A stretch of DNA of 64,000 bases from Negativicutes bacterium. Its GTDB lineage: Bacteria > Bacillota_C > Negativicutes > Sporomusales_B > JARLHX01. How positions within the stretch are numbered: position 1 is the stretch's first letter; each line of letters starts with the position of its first letter. The position numbers and the translations under genes were made by a program. Where the stretch lies: the NCBI GenBank assembly GCA_031292035.1, contig JARLHX010000359.1, positions 1-64,000 of the forward strand, given 5' to 3'. Below, piece by piece: positions 34,587-44,636 of this stretch. The notes beneath the pieces were generated by a model, which saw nothing but the letters and a program-made list of their open reading frames with translations, did not search any database and was not told the DNA's origin.

Positions 34587-36107
34587 TTGCAAACCTATGT
34601 AAATATTTCAATTGAAGATTTACTGCTAAATACTAATAATGCTAGGTTTATTGATCCTGATAATATTTTTGAGCAAGAAGAAGACGTACTAGTATATATG
34701 GCGAATAACAAGCAATTTCATATTGTCAAATTGGCCGAAGACATCGCAGTTAATGGTTTGAACGCCACTGAAATACCAATTGTACTTCCACATCATACCA
34801 TTCCTAATAAGTACAATGTTATGGATGGAAATCGCAGAATAACAAGTATTAAGTTAATGACTCAGTATAAATCAAAATTAGAAGAAATAGGTATCAAAAA
34901 AAGTATAGCAATTAAAATTAAACCTCTCGAATTCAGTCAAAAAAGTATTCAATGTGTTGTTGGTTCCTCAGAAGAAGAAGTTGATCTTTTGTTAGAAAAA
35001 ATTCATACTGCACCGGAGGGCATTAGTCGCTTGCAATGGGATGCTCAAGCGAGAGATAAACATCAACTAAAAAAAAGCAATATGGTTACTCACCGATATG
35101 CCGTTATTTCTATGTTAAGATATTCTTCAATGACTCCGTTTGAAATTAAAGAAGCGTTAAAGACAAGTCGGTGGGTTTCGAAACTTGGGCGAATACTTCG
35201 GAACAAAGAGATTAGACGCTTTTTGGGAATAGATTTTCGACACGGGTCAAGTGACGTTATTCTATACCTAGAAGAAGAAGAAGTTATAAAAGGGTTAAGT
35301 CAGGTAATTTATGATCTTGCTATTGACGAACGAAAGTACCCATCCTCCCAGTTTTTTCAAACACTTGAAAACCAAAGTAACTATTTAAAACAATTTCCGA
35401 CAAACAAAAAACCGGATGTAAAGAAAACGGTTACTCGTAGTACATGTTTTAACATTTCTAATAACACTTTTGAATATGGAGAAGAAATTAAGGATCCTAA
35501 CTACTGCTTAGATACCGCATCAAATATTTCATCAGACGACTTTGGTGATACGGCAAAACATGCTAAACCAACTATAGATAGCACAATTACTACAGACAAG
35601 ATTAGTAGTAATCATTTTCTTCAAGCTCAGGAACTTTATTCTCGCAAGCTAATTACTTTGATTCCACGGGAAGACTATATTAATATAACAAACCCTCGAA
35701 CTGCAGCTTTGTATCGCGATCTTCAGAACATAAATATTGTGTATATAAATGCTATTTCAATTGTATTTCGGAGTCTTGTAGAATTTAGCATTAATGCTTT
35801 ATTCGAACGATGTAAGAATAAATTATTTAATAATAGACATGAGACACTGGAAAACAAATTGGAAAAAGCCATTTCTATTCTTGAGTCTAAACATGGAAAA
35901 GATGAATTGCTTTATAAGTTTCCGTCTATCTATGCTGCTGTTGGTTCGTATAAAAGTTCTATGCGTATTGATTCTATTCCAGTACTAAATATACTGGTTC
36001 ATAACTACAATTATCATCCTACTTCAAAAGAACTTGTCCAAATTTATAATAATTATAAACCGTTTTTAGAAACACTATGGAATTACATAAATAATTTAGA
36101 AAAATGA
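34587..36107 (+). CDS. ParB/sulfiredoxin-fold protein with unknown C-terminal domain
   Basis: The N-terminal 100 residues carry a ParB/Srx-like fold: VNISIEDLLLNTNNARF, KLAEDIAVNGLNATEIPIVL and the box MDGNRR at about residues 79-84, which in this fold binds nucleotide. The rest (to residue 506) is not recognised; it contains helical stretches and an EEEE-rich segment, then an alpha-rich C-terminal domain (VYINAISIVFRSLVEFSINA). The start is TTG 34587 with GGGGAGG nine bases upstream. There is no segrosome partner gene and no plasmid context, so partitioning is unlikely. It has its own promoter and terminator and precedes the radical-SAM gene on the same strand. Confidence 0.7.
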   Translation: MQTYVNISIEDLLLNTNNARFIDPDNIFEQEEDVLVYMANNKQFHIVKLAEDIAVNGLNATEIPIVLPHHTIPNKYNVMDGNRRITSIKLMTQYKSKLEEIGIKKSIAIKIKPLEFSQKSIQCVVGSSEEEVDLLLEKIHTAPEGISRLQWDAQARDKHQLKKSNMVTHRYAVISMLRYSSMTPFEIKEALKTSRWVSKLGRILRNKEIRRFLGIDFRHGSSDVILYLEEEEVIKGLSQVIYDLAIDERKYPSSQFFQTLENQSNYLKQFPTNKKPDVKKTVTRSTCFNISNNTFEYGEEIKDPNYCLDTASNISSDDFGDTAKHAKPTIDSTITTDKISSNHFLQAQELYSRKLITLIPREDYINITNPRTAALYRDLQNINIVYINAISIVFRSLVEFSINALFERCKNKLFNNRHETLENKLEKAISILESKHGKDELLYKFPSIYAAVGSYKSSMRIDSIPVLNILVHNYNYHPTSKELVQIYNNYKPFLETLWNYINNLEK

Positions 36108-36138
36108 GCGAGATTGACAAATCTCGCTCATTTTTTTG
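36102..36138 (+). terminator. Terminator of the ParB-like gene
   Basis: AAATGAGCGAGATT pairs with AAATCTCGCTCATTT around a short loop; TTTTTTTG follows. The stem includes the ParB-like gene's stop codon. The radical-SAM gene behind it has its own promoter. Confidence 0.85.
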
Positions 36139-36146
36139 TTAACCGA

Positions 36147-36175
36147 TTGACTGACATATCAGTCCATGCTATAGT
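36147..36175 (+). promoter_or_regulatory. Promoter of the radical-SAM gene
   Basis: TTGACT (36147-36152), 17 bp, TATAGT (36170-36175) with a TG extension. It is 43 bp upstream of the TTG start. Confidence 0.7.
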
Positions 36176-36217
36176 TAATCTAATGAAAATATCTAATTAC
36201 CCCACGAGGTGCCGAAT

Positions 36218-37879
36218 TTGAATATTTTACTTGTAGAACCTAATTATGACAACAAATATCCCCCGATGGGATTGATGAAACTCAGCAATTACCACAAGGG
36301 GCGCGGAGATTATGTTTATTTTTATAAAGGCAAGTATGCCAACTCTCGGTTGTGGGACAGAATTTATATTACAACTTTATTTACTTTTGATTTTGACCTT
36401 ACTATAGACACGATTAACTATTATAAATCACAAGTCGCCAGCCCAGATGATATATTTGTTGGTGGTATTATGGCATCAATAATGACTGAAAAACTTCGCC
36501 AAGCAACTGAATTACAAAATATCATTTCGGGTCGATTACTATCTTCCTCTATGATTGGTTTTCAAGATGATGTTAACATCGACGAACTACCTCTAGATTA
36601 TGATATTCTATATGATACACCGTTTACATATCGTGCGGGGGACAACTTCTTCGGTTATACTACTAGGGGATGCATTAATAAGTGTCGATTTTGTGCAGTA
36701 CCACGTCTAGAGGGTAAATTACAACTAACTAATCATATTTATAATCAGATTGAGACCATTCGCAATAAATTTGGAGATAAGCGAAATCTCCTACTGCTAG
36801 ACAATAACATTCTAGGTCTCGCTGTCGATGAATTAAACACCATAGTAGAAGATCTTAACCGAGCGGGATTCACTAGAATCCCAAATTATACCAAGCCATT
36901 TCAAACCGACATTTTGATCGAGGCCTACTTCCGCCATCTGGATGATGGTAGAAACCCTGGACAAATTATTGACCAGCTGCGCGCATTACTAACCAAACTT
37001 CAAGAGAAAGTTCGTTCTAGGGACAATAAATTAGAACTAGAAAAAGCATTAGATAATATTGGAGTACTATATGTTGACGAGATAGAATGCATTATTCATA
37101 ATTCTGCTCTTTTAAGGGATATAGAAAGTAAAATAACCCGTCGCCCTACTCTGCAACGATATATCGACTTTAATCAAGGAATGGACGCACGTCAACTTAC
37201 AGAAGAGAAGATGATGGTGCTGTCGAGACTACCCATAAGACCTTTCAGGATAGCCTATGATTCCGTTGAATACACTCCGATTTATGAAAAAGCTCTTCGT
37301 CTTGCTCATCAATATGACGCATATGAATTTTCAAACTATCTCCTTTATAATTTTGAGGATAAACCTGAAGATCTATATCATAGAATGCAAGTTAATATTT
37401 CTCTTTCCGAAGAATTTGGAAAGCATATATATTCCTTTCCAATGTTATACGCGCCAACCGATGAAACAAATAGAAACTATATAGGAATACACTGGAATGT
37501 TCAATATTTGCGAAATGTAAGAGCAATACTAAATGTCTCCAAGGGTGTCTTCGGTGGAAATCGTGATTTTTTCGAAAAAGCCTTCGGTAGAAATCTTGAT
37601 GAATATTTTAAGCTTCTAGCGATGCCAAAGGACTTAATTACGTATCGTAAACACTACGAGGACTTAGGAATTACTGCCCAGTGGGAAAAACTTTATTATG
37701 ATCTAAATAAGCATGAATTACAAGAACTTCTTATTCATCTAAGCAATATTAGTTATAATTCAAGTAATCCTAGCCTTAATAAAATATTACCATTTTATAA
37801 AATCAAATACAAAAATGAATTAAAATCTGGTCAAAAGCAAAAGCACTTACCTTCACTATCACCTGGCACAGTTAAGTAG
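36218..37879 (+). CDS. Radical-SAM protein with N-terminal B12-binding-like region
   Basis: The 553-residue protein starts MNILLVEPNYDNKYPPMGLM, the opening seen in cobalamin-binding radical-SAM enzymes, and has the Fe-S motif CINKCRFC at about residues 152-159 preceded by GYTTRG. A second conserved block, FNQGMDARQLTEEKMMVLSR, is in the barrel. The long C-terminus (about 400-553) is unrecognised. TTG 36218 is preferred over GTG 36209 because CGAGGT lies seven bases before it. It converges with the DUF5131 operon. The substrate is unknown. A second cysteine-motif enzyme in the same cargo suggests a shared chemistry. Confidence 0.75.
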   Translation: MNILLVEPNYDNKYPPMGLMKLSNYHKGRGDYVYFYKGKYANSRLWDRIYITTLFTFDFDLTIDTINYYKSQVASPDDIFVGGIMASIMTEKLRQATELQNIISGRLLSSSMIGFQDDVNIDELPLDYDILYDTPFTYRAGDNFFGYTTRGCINKCRFCAVPRLEGKLQLTNHIYNQIETIRNKFGDKRNLLLLDNNILGLAVDELNTIVEDLNRAGFTRIPNYTKPFQTDILIEAYFRHLDDGRNPGQIIDQLRALLTKLQEKVRSRDNKLELEKALDNIGVLYVDEIECIIHNSALLRDIESKITRRPTLQRYIDFNQGMDARQLTEEKMMVLSRLPIRPFRIAYDSVEYTPIYEKALRLAHQYDAYEFSNYLLYNFEDKPEDLYHRMQVNISLSEEFGKHIYSFPMLYAPTDETNRNYIGIHWNVQYLRNVRAILNVSKGVFGGNRDFFEKAFGRNLDEYFKLLAMPKDLITYRKHYEDLGITAQWEKLYYDLNKHELQELLIHLSNISYNSSNPSLNKILPFYKIKYKNELKSGQKQKHLPSLSPGTVK

Positions 37880-37920
37880 AAAAATCTAGTACTATCCTTA
37901 GATAGAAAAAAACTTATTAG

Positions 37921-38637
37921 CTAATATTGGGGCCTGGGATATTCATCCCAGGTTTTTCCATCCAAAAGCCTCCCTGTAAGCTTCTTGTTTGTGCCACCCC
38001 ATTGTTTAAAAAAGAATGGAACTTTCTGATATAAACAAATATCACGGATAGTCCGAACCCATTCTGCTTCCATAGGACGCGCCTTTGGTCCAGATTCACC
38101 CCCAACGATAACCCATGATATACCGCTTAAATTTAATTCTGAGATTGGCCCAAGCAAAGGTTCCAGTGATAAAAATCTTATGCTAGCTGGTATTCTTTTT
38201 AAATCATTAATTCGGGAAATTACTTTATTATTCTCAATTGTTGCCCCCATCCATATGTTATGAGTCCATTTTAGACTAGAACACAAGTCTACCATCCTAC
38301 CAGTTCTTTTTGTAAGTATTTGAAAGCTATGCCAATATGCCTCATTCATTGTTCTGAAAACATTTTCAATAAACTCTTTTGGGACCTGCTCGTGAAACAA
38401 GTCAGACATTGAGTTAACAAAAATTCTTCTTGGTTTCTTCCACAAAAGGGGCAATTCCAATAAATCATCATGCAATGTAACAGAAAAACTGTTTTTATAT
38501 CGAATATTACCCATTGCGTGTAAGCGCATGGCCATGCGGGAAGCATAACAGTTTTGGCATCCGTCACTAATTTTATCGCAACCGGTTACTGGATTCCAAG
38601 AAGCTTCCGTCCATTCGATCTTGGATTGAGAGCCCAA
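37921..38637 (-). CDS. DUF5131 (phage Gp37/Gp68) three-Cys protein
   Basis: The 238-residue protein has the family hallmark [19 protein letters not shown] followed by QNCYA, with Cys at residues 20, 27 and 30. These suit an Fe-S cluster in a radical-SAM-like (spore photoproduct lyase-like) fold. Further conserved blocks are [14 protein letters not shown] near 93, [18 protein letters not shown] near 148 and [17 protein letters not shown] near 173. Such genes are known from phages and mobile elements; the reaction is unknown. The start is TTG with GGAGGG eight bases upstream. It is third in the GHKL ATPase operon. Confidence 0.85.
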   Translation of the reverse strand: MGSQSKIEWTEASWNPVTGCDKISDGCQNCYASRMAMRLHAMGNIRYKNSFSVTLHDDLLELPLLWKKPRRIFVNSMSDLFHEQVPKEFIENVFRTMNEAYWHSFQILTKRTGRMVDLCSSLKWTHNIWMGATIENNKVISRINDLKRIPASIRFLSLEPLLGPISELNLSGISWVIVGGESGPKARPMEAEWVRTIRDICLYQKVPFFFKQWGGTNKKLTGRLLDGKTWDEYPRPQY

Positions 38638-38668
38638 TGGGTTATCCCTCCTAGCTTCTAATTTATGC

Positions 38669-39601
38669 TTATTCTATATCAGGCGCACTTAACTCCACTG
38701 AAGTAACACTTTCATCTCCATTGTCATCTATACGAAATAGCTTACTCCCCAAAAGGTCTTTTATTTCATCGATGGGTGGCCAAGGAGTCCCCAAAGTGCT
38801 TATTCCCACTCGTGGCTCAAAGAATAATGCAGCATGGTAAAAAGTTTTATAATACCACGACCCAACAATTCTAACTTGGTAATAGTCAAAAGCTAATTTA
38901 TGTAGGTATATGGGTAAACAGAATCTTAATCTCCTAAGATTTTGTGGTTGATCTGGAACAGTCGTTTCTGGATTATAATATACTTTCATCTGATCCGTCT
39001 TTATATTCTGATTTTCCAAGGCCTTTAATGACTCTCCAATAAAGTTATCATATTGTTCCCAACCGGTATCTCGAAGACTAAAGGTTAGCAACAACAAAAA
39101 AGGATGTCTGCGTCTCGATTGAAAATCTATTAGGTACTTTAATAAATCCGAATTCTCGCTACTTCCTGTCTGTTTAGGATATAGAAAACCTCCGCACAAA
39201 TCTAGATTGACAACATCAAATGGTTTTTCTTTTGCAAAATTTATATTGTTTCGCTCAGGTATCGACAACTTATTTAAGTGTAATTCGGCATAGTTATTTT
39301 CTAATGCCATCAGCCCCATAACTTCTGATAAATTTCCCTCAATAATTACAGTTCTATTTCTAATGCCAACTTGCTGAGATTTGCGATACATAACTAAGGC
39401 TATTTCCGAGTCTCTTTCAATGGCAATTATTCTTGAAAGTACACTTTTCCATAATACTACATCAAGCATTTCCGCAGATGGCAATCCAAAGTACACTAGA
39501 TCCCTACCTATAAACTGCTTATACTTGTTTAAATATATAAAATGCAACTTCCTTAAATAGTTTTTTTCACGGCTCTCGGGAAATGGATTCTGGCTAAACA
39601 T
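38669..39601 (-). CDS. Rossmann-fold methyltransferase-like protein, unknown family
   Basis: A 310-residue protein with SAM-methyltransferase-like spacing: [20 protein letters not shown] near 56 (strand ending in acidic residues that would hold the ribose), [15 protein letters not shown] near 83, and the motif-IV-like [17 protein letters not shown] near 124. The C-terminal half is unfamiliar. DUF5131 proteins often have a 'three-Cys-motif partner' (TcmP) neighbour, and this gene is next to one, but the TcmP sequence pattern is not clear to me. ATG 39601 follows AGAGGT by eight bases and overlaps the ATPase gene by 8 bp, showing tight coupling. Confidence 0.6.
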   Translation of the reverse strand: MFSQNPFPESREKNYLRKLHFIYLNKYKQFIGRDLVYFGLPSAEMLDVVLWKSVLSRIIAIERDSEIALVMYRKSQQVGIRNRTVIIEGNLSEVMGLMALENNYAELHLNKLSIPERNNINFAKEKPFDVVNLDLCGGFLYPKQTGSSENSDLLKYLIDFQSRRRHPFLLLLTFSLRDTGWEQYDNFIGESLKALENQNIKTDQMKVYYNPETTVPDQPQNLRRLRFCLPIYLHKLAFDYYQVRIVGSWYYKTFYHAALFFEPRVGISTLGTPWPPIDEIKDLLGSKLFRIDDNGDESVTSVELSAPDIE

Positions 39602-41333
39602 TATCAATAACCTCTTCTATTTGATTGTTCAACTTTTCAATGATTGCATTTTTAACTTTTAAGTCTAGTTGCTCTTCAATTAAAATAGCTTCTAAAATCC
39701 CAACGAAAATCCCAAATAGGACTCGTTTGTCACTTTTAGAATTCACGTCTATTTCAGATGAATCGTTATAAGTAGCCTCGTTACAGGTGCCTTCCCGATA
39801 ATGATTAGAAGCTCCACTTCCTGAAAATGATACATTTGTGTAAACCGGTTCATTGTTTGATACACTTGGACTTGGCTGCGCCTTTTCCTCAGGTTGATTT
39901 TTCGGATCGCCTTCGCAAGTTGACACTCCATTGGCTATCTTTTCAATTTCTGCTAGTATCTTTTGAATATCCGCTATTATTTTATTTCTTTTTGCCGAAA
40001 ATTTTCTTTGGGCAGCTATCTGATGTCCAATGTCGTGCTTCCCCTTAGCACGAGCAACAGAGCTTTCATGCTCTTCTAATTCTTGTTTACTAATTTTTAT
40101 TTCATTTAACAATTGCGAAATTTCTTGTTCCAGACATTCCGTTTGTTTCATTTGATTATATTTTGTTATATTTTCTTCATATTTATTATACTTTTTCTTA
40201 AGATTAAATTCTGCTGAAACTATTTTAGCTTGAGCTTCTCGATCTTTATACCAATTTCTTAATTTATTAATAAATTGCCTAGTGGGCTCTGACTCCTCAA
40301 ATTGATTTCTTCGAAGATTCGGCCTCAAATTCTTATTTATTACATGAATTTCGCTTACAAACCAATCAAGTGATGTACTCATAACTTTAATTGCCTCGTA
40401 TCCGACTAAGTGATCATCACTATATAAATTCTGAATTCCTATAGCGAATCCGTTTTGAATTATTTGGAAACCCAATAACTCTCCGGGTTTGATAGGTAAT
40501 TTTCCTGATTTCTCTTCATGATAAGCATACCAACATTTTGCGACAACTATATCGTTAATTGAAATTACATCCGTTTTAAAAGCAGTAATATTACTGGGAT
40601 AATATTTGAAAACTTCATCTCCATTGACCGTGATTTCGTAAAGCTCAATCTTATTTTCTTTATGCCAATCCATCAATTTATCGTTAAATGTGAATGATTC
40701 GTGAATTTTACATGGACAATTTTTGGAAACTGTTTGTTTGATTTGGGTAACGTCTGTAAAAAATTCTATCGCTCTAGTCGGTCCTTGCAAGGTAACCATA
40801 GTATAATGATCTTCAATGTTTTCCTCATATTCCTCTATCGAATAGTTAGGATTTAGCGCTTCGCCAATATTGGTATTCTCATTTATTGAATCTACTATCT
40901 TTTTGAAATATATAGTAAGTTTATACATTAAATTTGAACCATACTTAGTACTATAGAGTGTCAGACTATCAAAATATGATAATCCTGCCCAAATCCCAAC
41001 GCCTTTGTGCCCTGTCAGCAAAACGTCAGCATCGCGTTTTTTTGAAACTGCAATGGCCTTCACCTTTTTAATCTCTTGCTCATCCATTCCAATTCCATTA
41101 TCAATTATCGATATTTTATTCCCTTGTACTTCAATTTGAATTGCAGCCTCTGGCTCAGACTCAGTTTCCTTTTTCCACATTCTATGGGCATCGATTGCAT
41201 TCTGAATATATTCCCGTAACACTTCTTCGGGTTGGTAAAGTCCTTTAGCTAATTCTTCTAATAAAGTCGATCCTACATCGTCTAAACTGAAGCTATCATT
41301 TAATTTTCTTCGAAAACTTTTTGACCCACTCAT
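39594..41333 (-). CDS. GHKL (Hsp90/MORC-like) ATPase with coiled coil
   Basis: The 579-residue protein has all GHKL ATP-site motifs: REYIQNAIDA (residues 40-49, catalytic Glu41 and Asn45), IIDNGIGM (76-83) and GHKGVGIW (108-115). A transducer-like domain follows to about 350, then a long coiled coil (about 365-455, rich in E, K, Q), a low-complexity Pro/Ser/Asn linker and a C-terminal helical region. This order resembles the MORC/MutL-like ATPases described in prokaryotic restriction and conflict systems. It is first in the operon with the methyltransferase-like and DUF5131 genes. The role is unknown, but a DNA-clamp or sensor is plausible. Confidence 0.8.
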   Translation of the reverse strand: MSGSKSFRRKLNDSFSLDDVGSTLLEELAKGLYQPEEVLREYIQNAIDAHRMWKKETESEPEAAIQIEVQGNKISIIDNGIGMDEQEIKKVKAIAVSKKRDADVLLTGHKGVGIWAGLSYFDSLTLYSTKYGSNLMYKLTIYFKKIVDSINENTNIGEALNPNYSIEEYEENIEDHYTMVTLQGPTRAIEFFTDVTQIKQTVSKNCPCKIHESFTFNDKLMDWHKENKIELYEITVNGDEVFKYYPSNITAFKTDVISINDIVVAKCWYAYHEEKSGKLPIKPGELLGFQIIQNGFAIGIQNLYSDDHLVGYEAIKVMSTSLDWFVSEIHVINKNLRPNLRRNQFEESEPTRQFINKLRNWYKDREAQAKIVSAEFNLKKKYNKYEENITKYNQMKQTECLEQEISQLLNEIKISKQELEEHESSVARAKGKHDIGHQIAAQRKFSAKRNKIIADIQKILAEIEKIANGVSTCEGDPKNQPEEKAQPSPSVSNNEPVYTNVSFSGSGASNHYREGTCNEATYNDSSEIDVNSKSDKRVLFGIFVGILEAILIEEQLDLKVKNAIIEKLNNQIEEVIDNV

Positions 41334-41449
41334 GTTTAACCAACTCCTTTAGGCCTCAAATCTCTCTGCGTAAATACTATTTAGCTTTTATATACATTAT
41401 CCGTTAAAATATCATATCCTTCAATTTAAGGGATTTTTAATTTACTCGC

Positions 41450-43057
41450 TTAAATTTCTAAAATCTTTCGACTCATCCGTACCGCCCACCATTTATTAGT
41501 ACAACTTGAATGCTTAATCTTTTTAAACGTAATGTTTGGATATTTTATGAAGCCTTCCCAATCCCAATGCCCATCGACTTTAAGCCATTTAAGCTGCACG
41601 TCTTCCGCCAGTACTTCACATGGGTTTTCCCCGAGTAATAGCGTAGAAATTTGCCAACGGTCTGGTCTTGCCACTTCCGCAAGCCACATTAGTGCCTTGC
41701 TTTGTCGTGCTATCTTTATAATCGCACACATCCGCCGCTCACCTGAAGGATACTGCGAGATTCGCGTTCCTTCAGGTACGGGCACAAATTCCACTTGTAT
41801 GTTCCACTCCGATTGCCATTCCTGTATCAAATTTACAGCATCCATAAACTCTTTCAGTCCCTTTTGGTTTTCGAGACTCAGATTATTATAATCAACAAAA
41901 GAAATGCCGCGCACCTCAACCGGCCGTAAAGTTCCACCATATTGCCCATCTTGTGTCGTCACCTTATGGGACGGTCGCCAATCCTTTGTCTGACCGTTAT
42001 CCTTATTCCTCTTAATGGTTCGTTCCTGATCAGAAACACGCTTAATCTTGATTTTTTTCTTGGCCAAAAATTCAACAGCAGACACAATTATTCTTGGTTG
42101 AAATGATTTTGGTCCTGCCGGTCCCCCTTGATTATCCATTTCATATTCTTGTCCAGGTTCAACTATTCTCGTTCTCGTCAGTGATGCTTTGTTTCCGTCG
42201 TCTTCAAAGCGTATTGTCTTCAACAACGGATGAGAATAATTCACCTCTTCGAAAGGAATATCAAATCCTTGAACTGATATGATTTCTTGCACCAACCAGT
42301 TGTCGCCACTGTAAAATCCACGATAGTTAACTACATATTTAGTATCGTTCGGTGGTTCACACTCCAAGGGAACTCCTGATTGTAACGCTTCCTCAAGGGT
42401 TTCCCATTGTCTAGCCCTTGCTTTATACCGTTGGGTAGCCAGTATCCCATTCCACATTTGTCTGGCTGTCTGATTGTGCCGCAGCCATGCAATATGAAAT
42501 GCTGTCGAATTATTAGCAATGGTTGTGGGAATCCGCAAGTTCAGAACCATCTCTAAAACGCTACCCGCCACTTCTTCTTTCGACACCATGTCTTCAAGAG
42601 CAGTCGGGAAGAGGAGGTGATTTGTCATATACACCGAGGATGCCAAAAACGCACGAATAAGCTCCAGACAGGGAATATAATAGGTCTTATGCCCATCTCC
42701 AATTACCCAAACCATTTCTTTTGAAAGTTGATTATCCCCATAGAAAGAACGCAATTCTCGGGGCATGGCATGTGCCGGCATGAGTTTCCCCCTATATTCA
42801 GGTAATAGTATAAGGGTACTTTCCAGTCCACTCTTAGATGTTTCATCCAACCGCCCTTTATCATAATAAGTTCTGCCAATCCGCAAATAGGGCAATGTAC
42901 CCCAAGGAACTTCTACACGGACTATACGCGGTGAAAACTCAGGTTGTCGTTTGAACACAGCATCCATAACCCACCCGGAAGCACTTTTCCTTGGAGATGT
43001 CATCCAGTAAAGAACTGGGGTTTCGTTACTGCCAAAAGGCCAATTCTTGAATTGCAT
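41450..43057 (-). CDS. tnsE: Tn7-type TnsE (targets replicating/conjugal DNA)
   Basis: The 535-residue protein matches TnsE in length (Tn7: about 540) and in spaced motifs: TYYIPCLELIRAFLASSVYM (compare YHIPQLELARSLFLINSYF in Tn7), FYSGDNWLVQEIISVQGFDI, GTLRPVEVRGISFVDY and a basic C-terminus. TnsE steers TnsABC to lagging-strand and conjugating DNA. ATG 43057 has GGAGGG 11 bases upstream; the alternative ATG at 43003 would overlap the tnsD stop as ATGA. It is the last tns gene and overlaps tnsD by 58 bp if the first start is used. Confidence 0.85.
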   Translation of the reverse strand: MQFKNWPFGSNETPVLYWMTSPRKSASGWVMDAVFKRQPEFSPRIVRVEVPWGTLPYLRIGRTYYDKGRLDETSKSGLESTLILLPEYRGKLMPAHAMPRELRSFYGDNQLSKEMVWVIGDGHKTYYIPCLELIRAFLASSVYMTNHLLFPTALEDMVSKEEVAGSVLEMVLNLRIPTTIANNSTAFHIAWLRHNQTARQMWNGILATQRYKARARQWETLEEALQSGVPLECEPPNDTKYVVNYRGFYSGDNWLVQEIISVQGFDIPFEEVNYSHPLLKTIRFEDDGNKASLTRTRIVEPGQEYEMDNQGGPAGPKSFQPRIIVSAVEFLAKKKIKIKRVSDQERTIKRNKDNGQTKDWRPSHKVTTQDGQYGGTLRPVEVRGISFVDYNNLSLENQKGLKEFMDAVNLIQEWQSEWNIQVEFVPVPEGTRISQYPSGERRMCAIIKIARQSKALMWLAEVARPDRWQISTLLLGENPCEVLAEDVQLKWLKVDGHWDWEGFIKYPNITFKKIKHSSCTNKWWAVRMSRKILEI

Positions 43058-44634
43058 GATTGAACAATCCCTCCAGCTATCGCATCATCCAGAACATTTC
43101 TCAGCGCCTCTTCTACGTCAGGCTCAAGTTCCGGTCGCAGGCCTGCCATACGACGAATCCGCCATTCATTGACTTGTATTCCTTTATCCTTCATATTCTG
43201 CACTACCCAGAATATCCGTCGAATTTGGAATCTTTCAACTGACTCTTCTACGCGTTTTAAAAAAAATATAGTTAATGGCAGCTTATCCGGATGTTTTTCT
43301 ATCCACGCACGTGCGCCCAAATCTTTTGATACTCGCAAAACGGTTATTCGCTTTGGTTTCCCGACCCGACAACGTTCCTGCGCCATCCATGCTTGGGCCT
43401 GTTTAAATAATTCGCTGTCCCGCCCGGACCAGTCAATCCGCTGCACGGTTGACTTTTGTTTACTCCGTTCAATCGGTCTTTCCCTTAGCCATGTAAGATC
43501 ATTTCGATACAACCATGCATATAATGCTGGCATTTGATTACGAAGTCCGGTCCGGCCGACTTCTGGATATGCGCCTTCAAGAGCCATCCATTGATGCCGT
43601 TTTTCTTTCAGTTGCGGCGTTTCTATTAAATTAGGTTTAGTTGAGCGGCAAAAAGATTCGGGGTTTTGGGGAGATGAACTCTTTCTGCTTCCAACATAAC
43701 TGAATTCTTCTAAAGATCCCCACAATAAACGAATAACAAGAAGGTGGAGGAGGGGATGCACTGCTTTGCGGTATTTCCGCACCATATCCCGCAGCCAATT
43801 ATGATCATCTTTATCATCGATAGGAATACCAAGAAACTGTAATAGCCGCTGCGGATACATCTGGTGGAAGATATCTTGCAAGGCTTCTTGGTCTACATGT
43901 TTACCGTTTCGGCTAACCAGTCCACGTCGGTCCAACTCCTTGAGATATCGATCCCTATAATACTGCAGATGCTTTGGCTGCTGCGGATACTTCAAAAGCC
44001 ATGCGCCATCTGCAGCTAACTTTTTCAGCGAATCGACAATGTCCGATGCTATGTCATTGCCATTAAGGTTACCTAAGGCTTCATATTGATCCAGATGAAT
44101 GAAACCATCTGTTTTTGATCCAAAAGCAGAAGCGGTAGTATCTACTAACATGATTTCGTGAAACCAACATATCGGTAAAAGCGGTATTTGGTGACTACGG
44201 TGCCAATAAGCTTCACCAAAATTGTGCCGGTCAGCCCAGATGCATTCCGGGCAGAAGCGCAAAAAAGGTGCTAAGGGAATACGGCTAGACATAAGGCCTG
44301 TTGTATAATGAATGCTCCGACCACCATTCGAATACATGCATTGAATCACCTTTTCTGCCCGATTTTGCGGAAGAAATGGTGAGTAAAAAGGATAAAGGGT
44401 ATGATCGTATACCAACTCTTTCGCTGAATATTTCATAGCCTGAGGAAGTCGCTCAACCAATAACGAAATATGTCCGGGCAGATCCGCACTCACCATGACA
44501 TTCCGTGATCCGAACAACTCCAAAAGGGTAGTCCGATGGCACCGATTACCCACTCTGGAATGATACCGGGCCAAAATGCTGTAAAACAATTCATCCGGAT
44601 AGGGGTGCGGAAAGTGACTAATCAAATGTTGCAT
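43000..44634 (-). CDS. tnsD: Tn7-type TnsD (TniQ family), attTn7 targeting
   Basis: The 544-residue protein begins FPHPYPDELFYSILARYHSR, the TniQ N-terminus, and has a CCCH zinc-finger-like set: FCPEC (residues 127-131), His148, ICWFH (Cys156, His159). TnsD binds the 3' end of glmS and recruits TnsC. Here the glmS C-terminus reads NLAKSVTVE, the usual TnsD target, and the element is inserted just beyond it. The length is slightly above Tn7 TnsD. It starts 2 bp after tnsC. Confidence 0.92.
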   Translation of the reverse strand: MQHLISHFPHPYPDELFYSILARYHSRVGNRCHRTTLLELFGSRNVMVSADLPGHISLLVERLPQAMKYSAKELVYDHTLYPFYSPFLPQNRAEKVIQCMYSNGGRSIHYTTGLMSSRIPLAPFLRFCPECIWADRHNFGEAYWHRSHQIPLLPICWFHEIMLVDTTASAFGSKTDGFIHLDQYEALGNLNGNDIASDIVDSLKKLAADGAWLLKYPQQPKHLQYYRDRYLKELDRRGLVSRNGKHVDQEALQDIFHQMYPQRLLQFLGIPIDDKDDHNWLRDMVRKYRKAVHPLLHLLVIRLLWGSLEEFSYVGSRKSSSPQNPESFCRSTKPNLIETPQLKEKRHQWMALEGAYPEVGRTGLRNQMPALYAWLYRNDLTWLRERPIERSKQKSTVQRIDWSGRDSELFKQAQAWMAQERCRVGKPKRITVLRVSKDLGARAWIEKHPDKLPLTIFFLKRVEESVERFQIRRIFWVVQNMKDKGIQVNEWRIRRMAGLRPELEPDVEEALRNVLDDAIAGGIVQSCNSRIGLLAVTKPQFFTG

Positions 44635-44636
44635 CC

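Noticed and set aside
34587..36107. Chromosome or plasmid partitioning ParB
   Set aside because: No ParA partner, no parS-like repeats and no plasmid genes; only the Srx/ParB fold is shared.
38669..39601. Naming this gene as the three-Cys-motif partner TcmP
   Set aside because: It is next to a three-Cys DUF5131 gene, but I cannot see the TcmP sequence pattern, so I kept the broader methyltransferase-like call.
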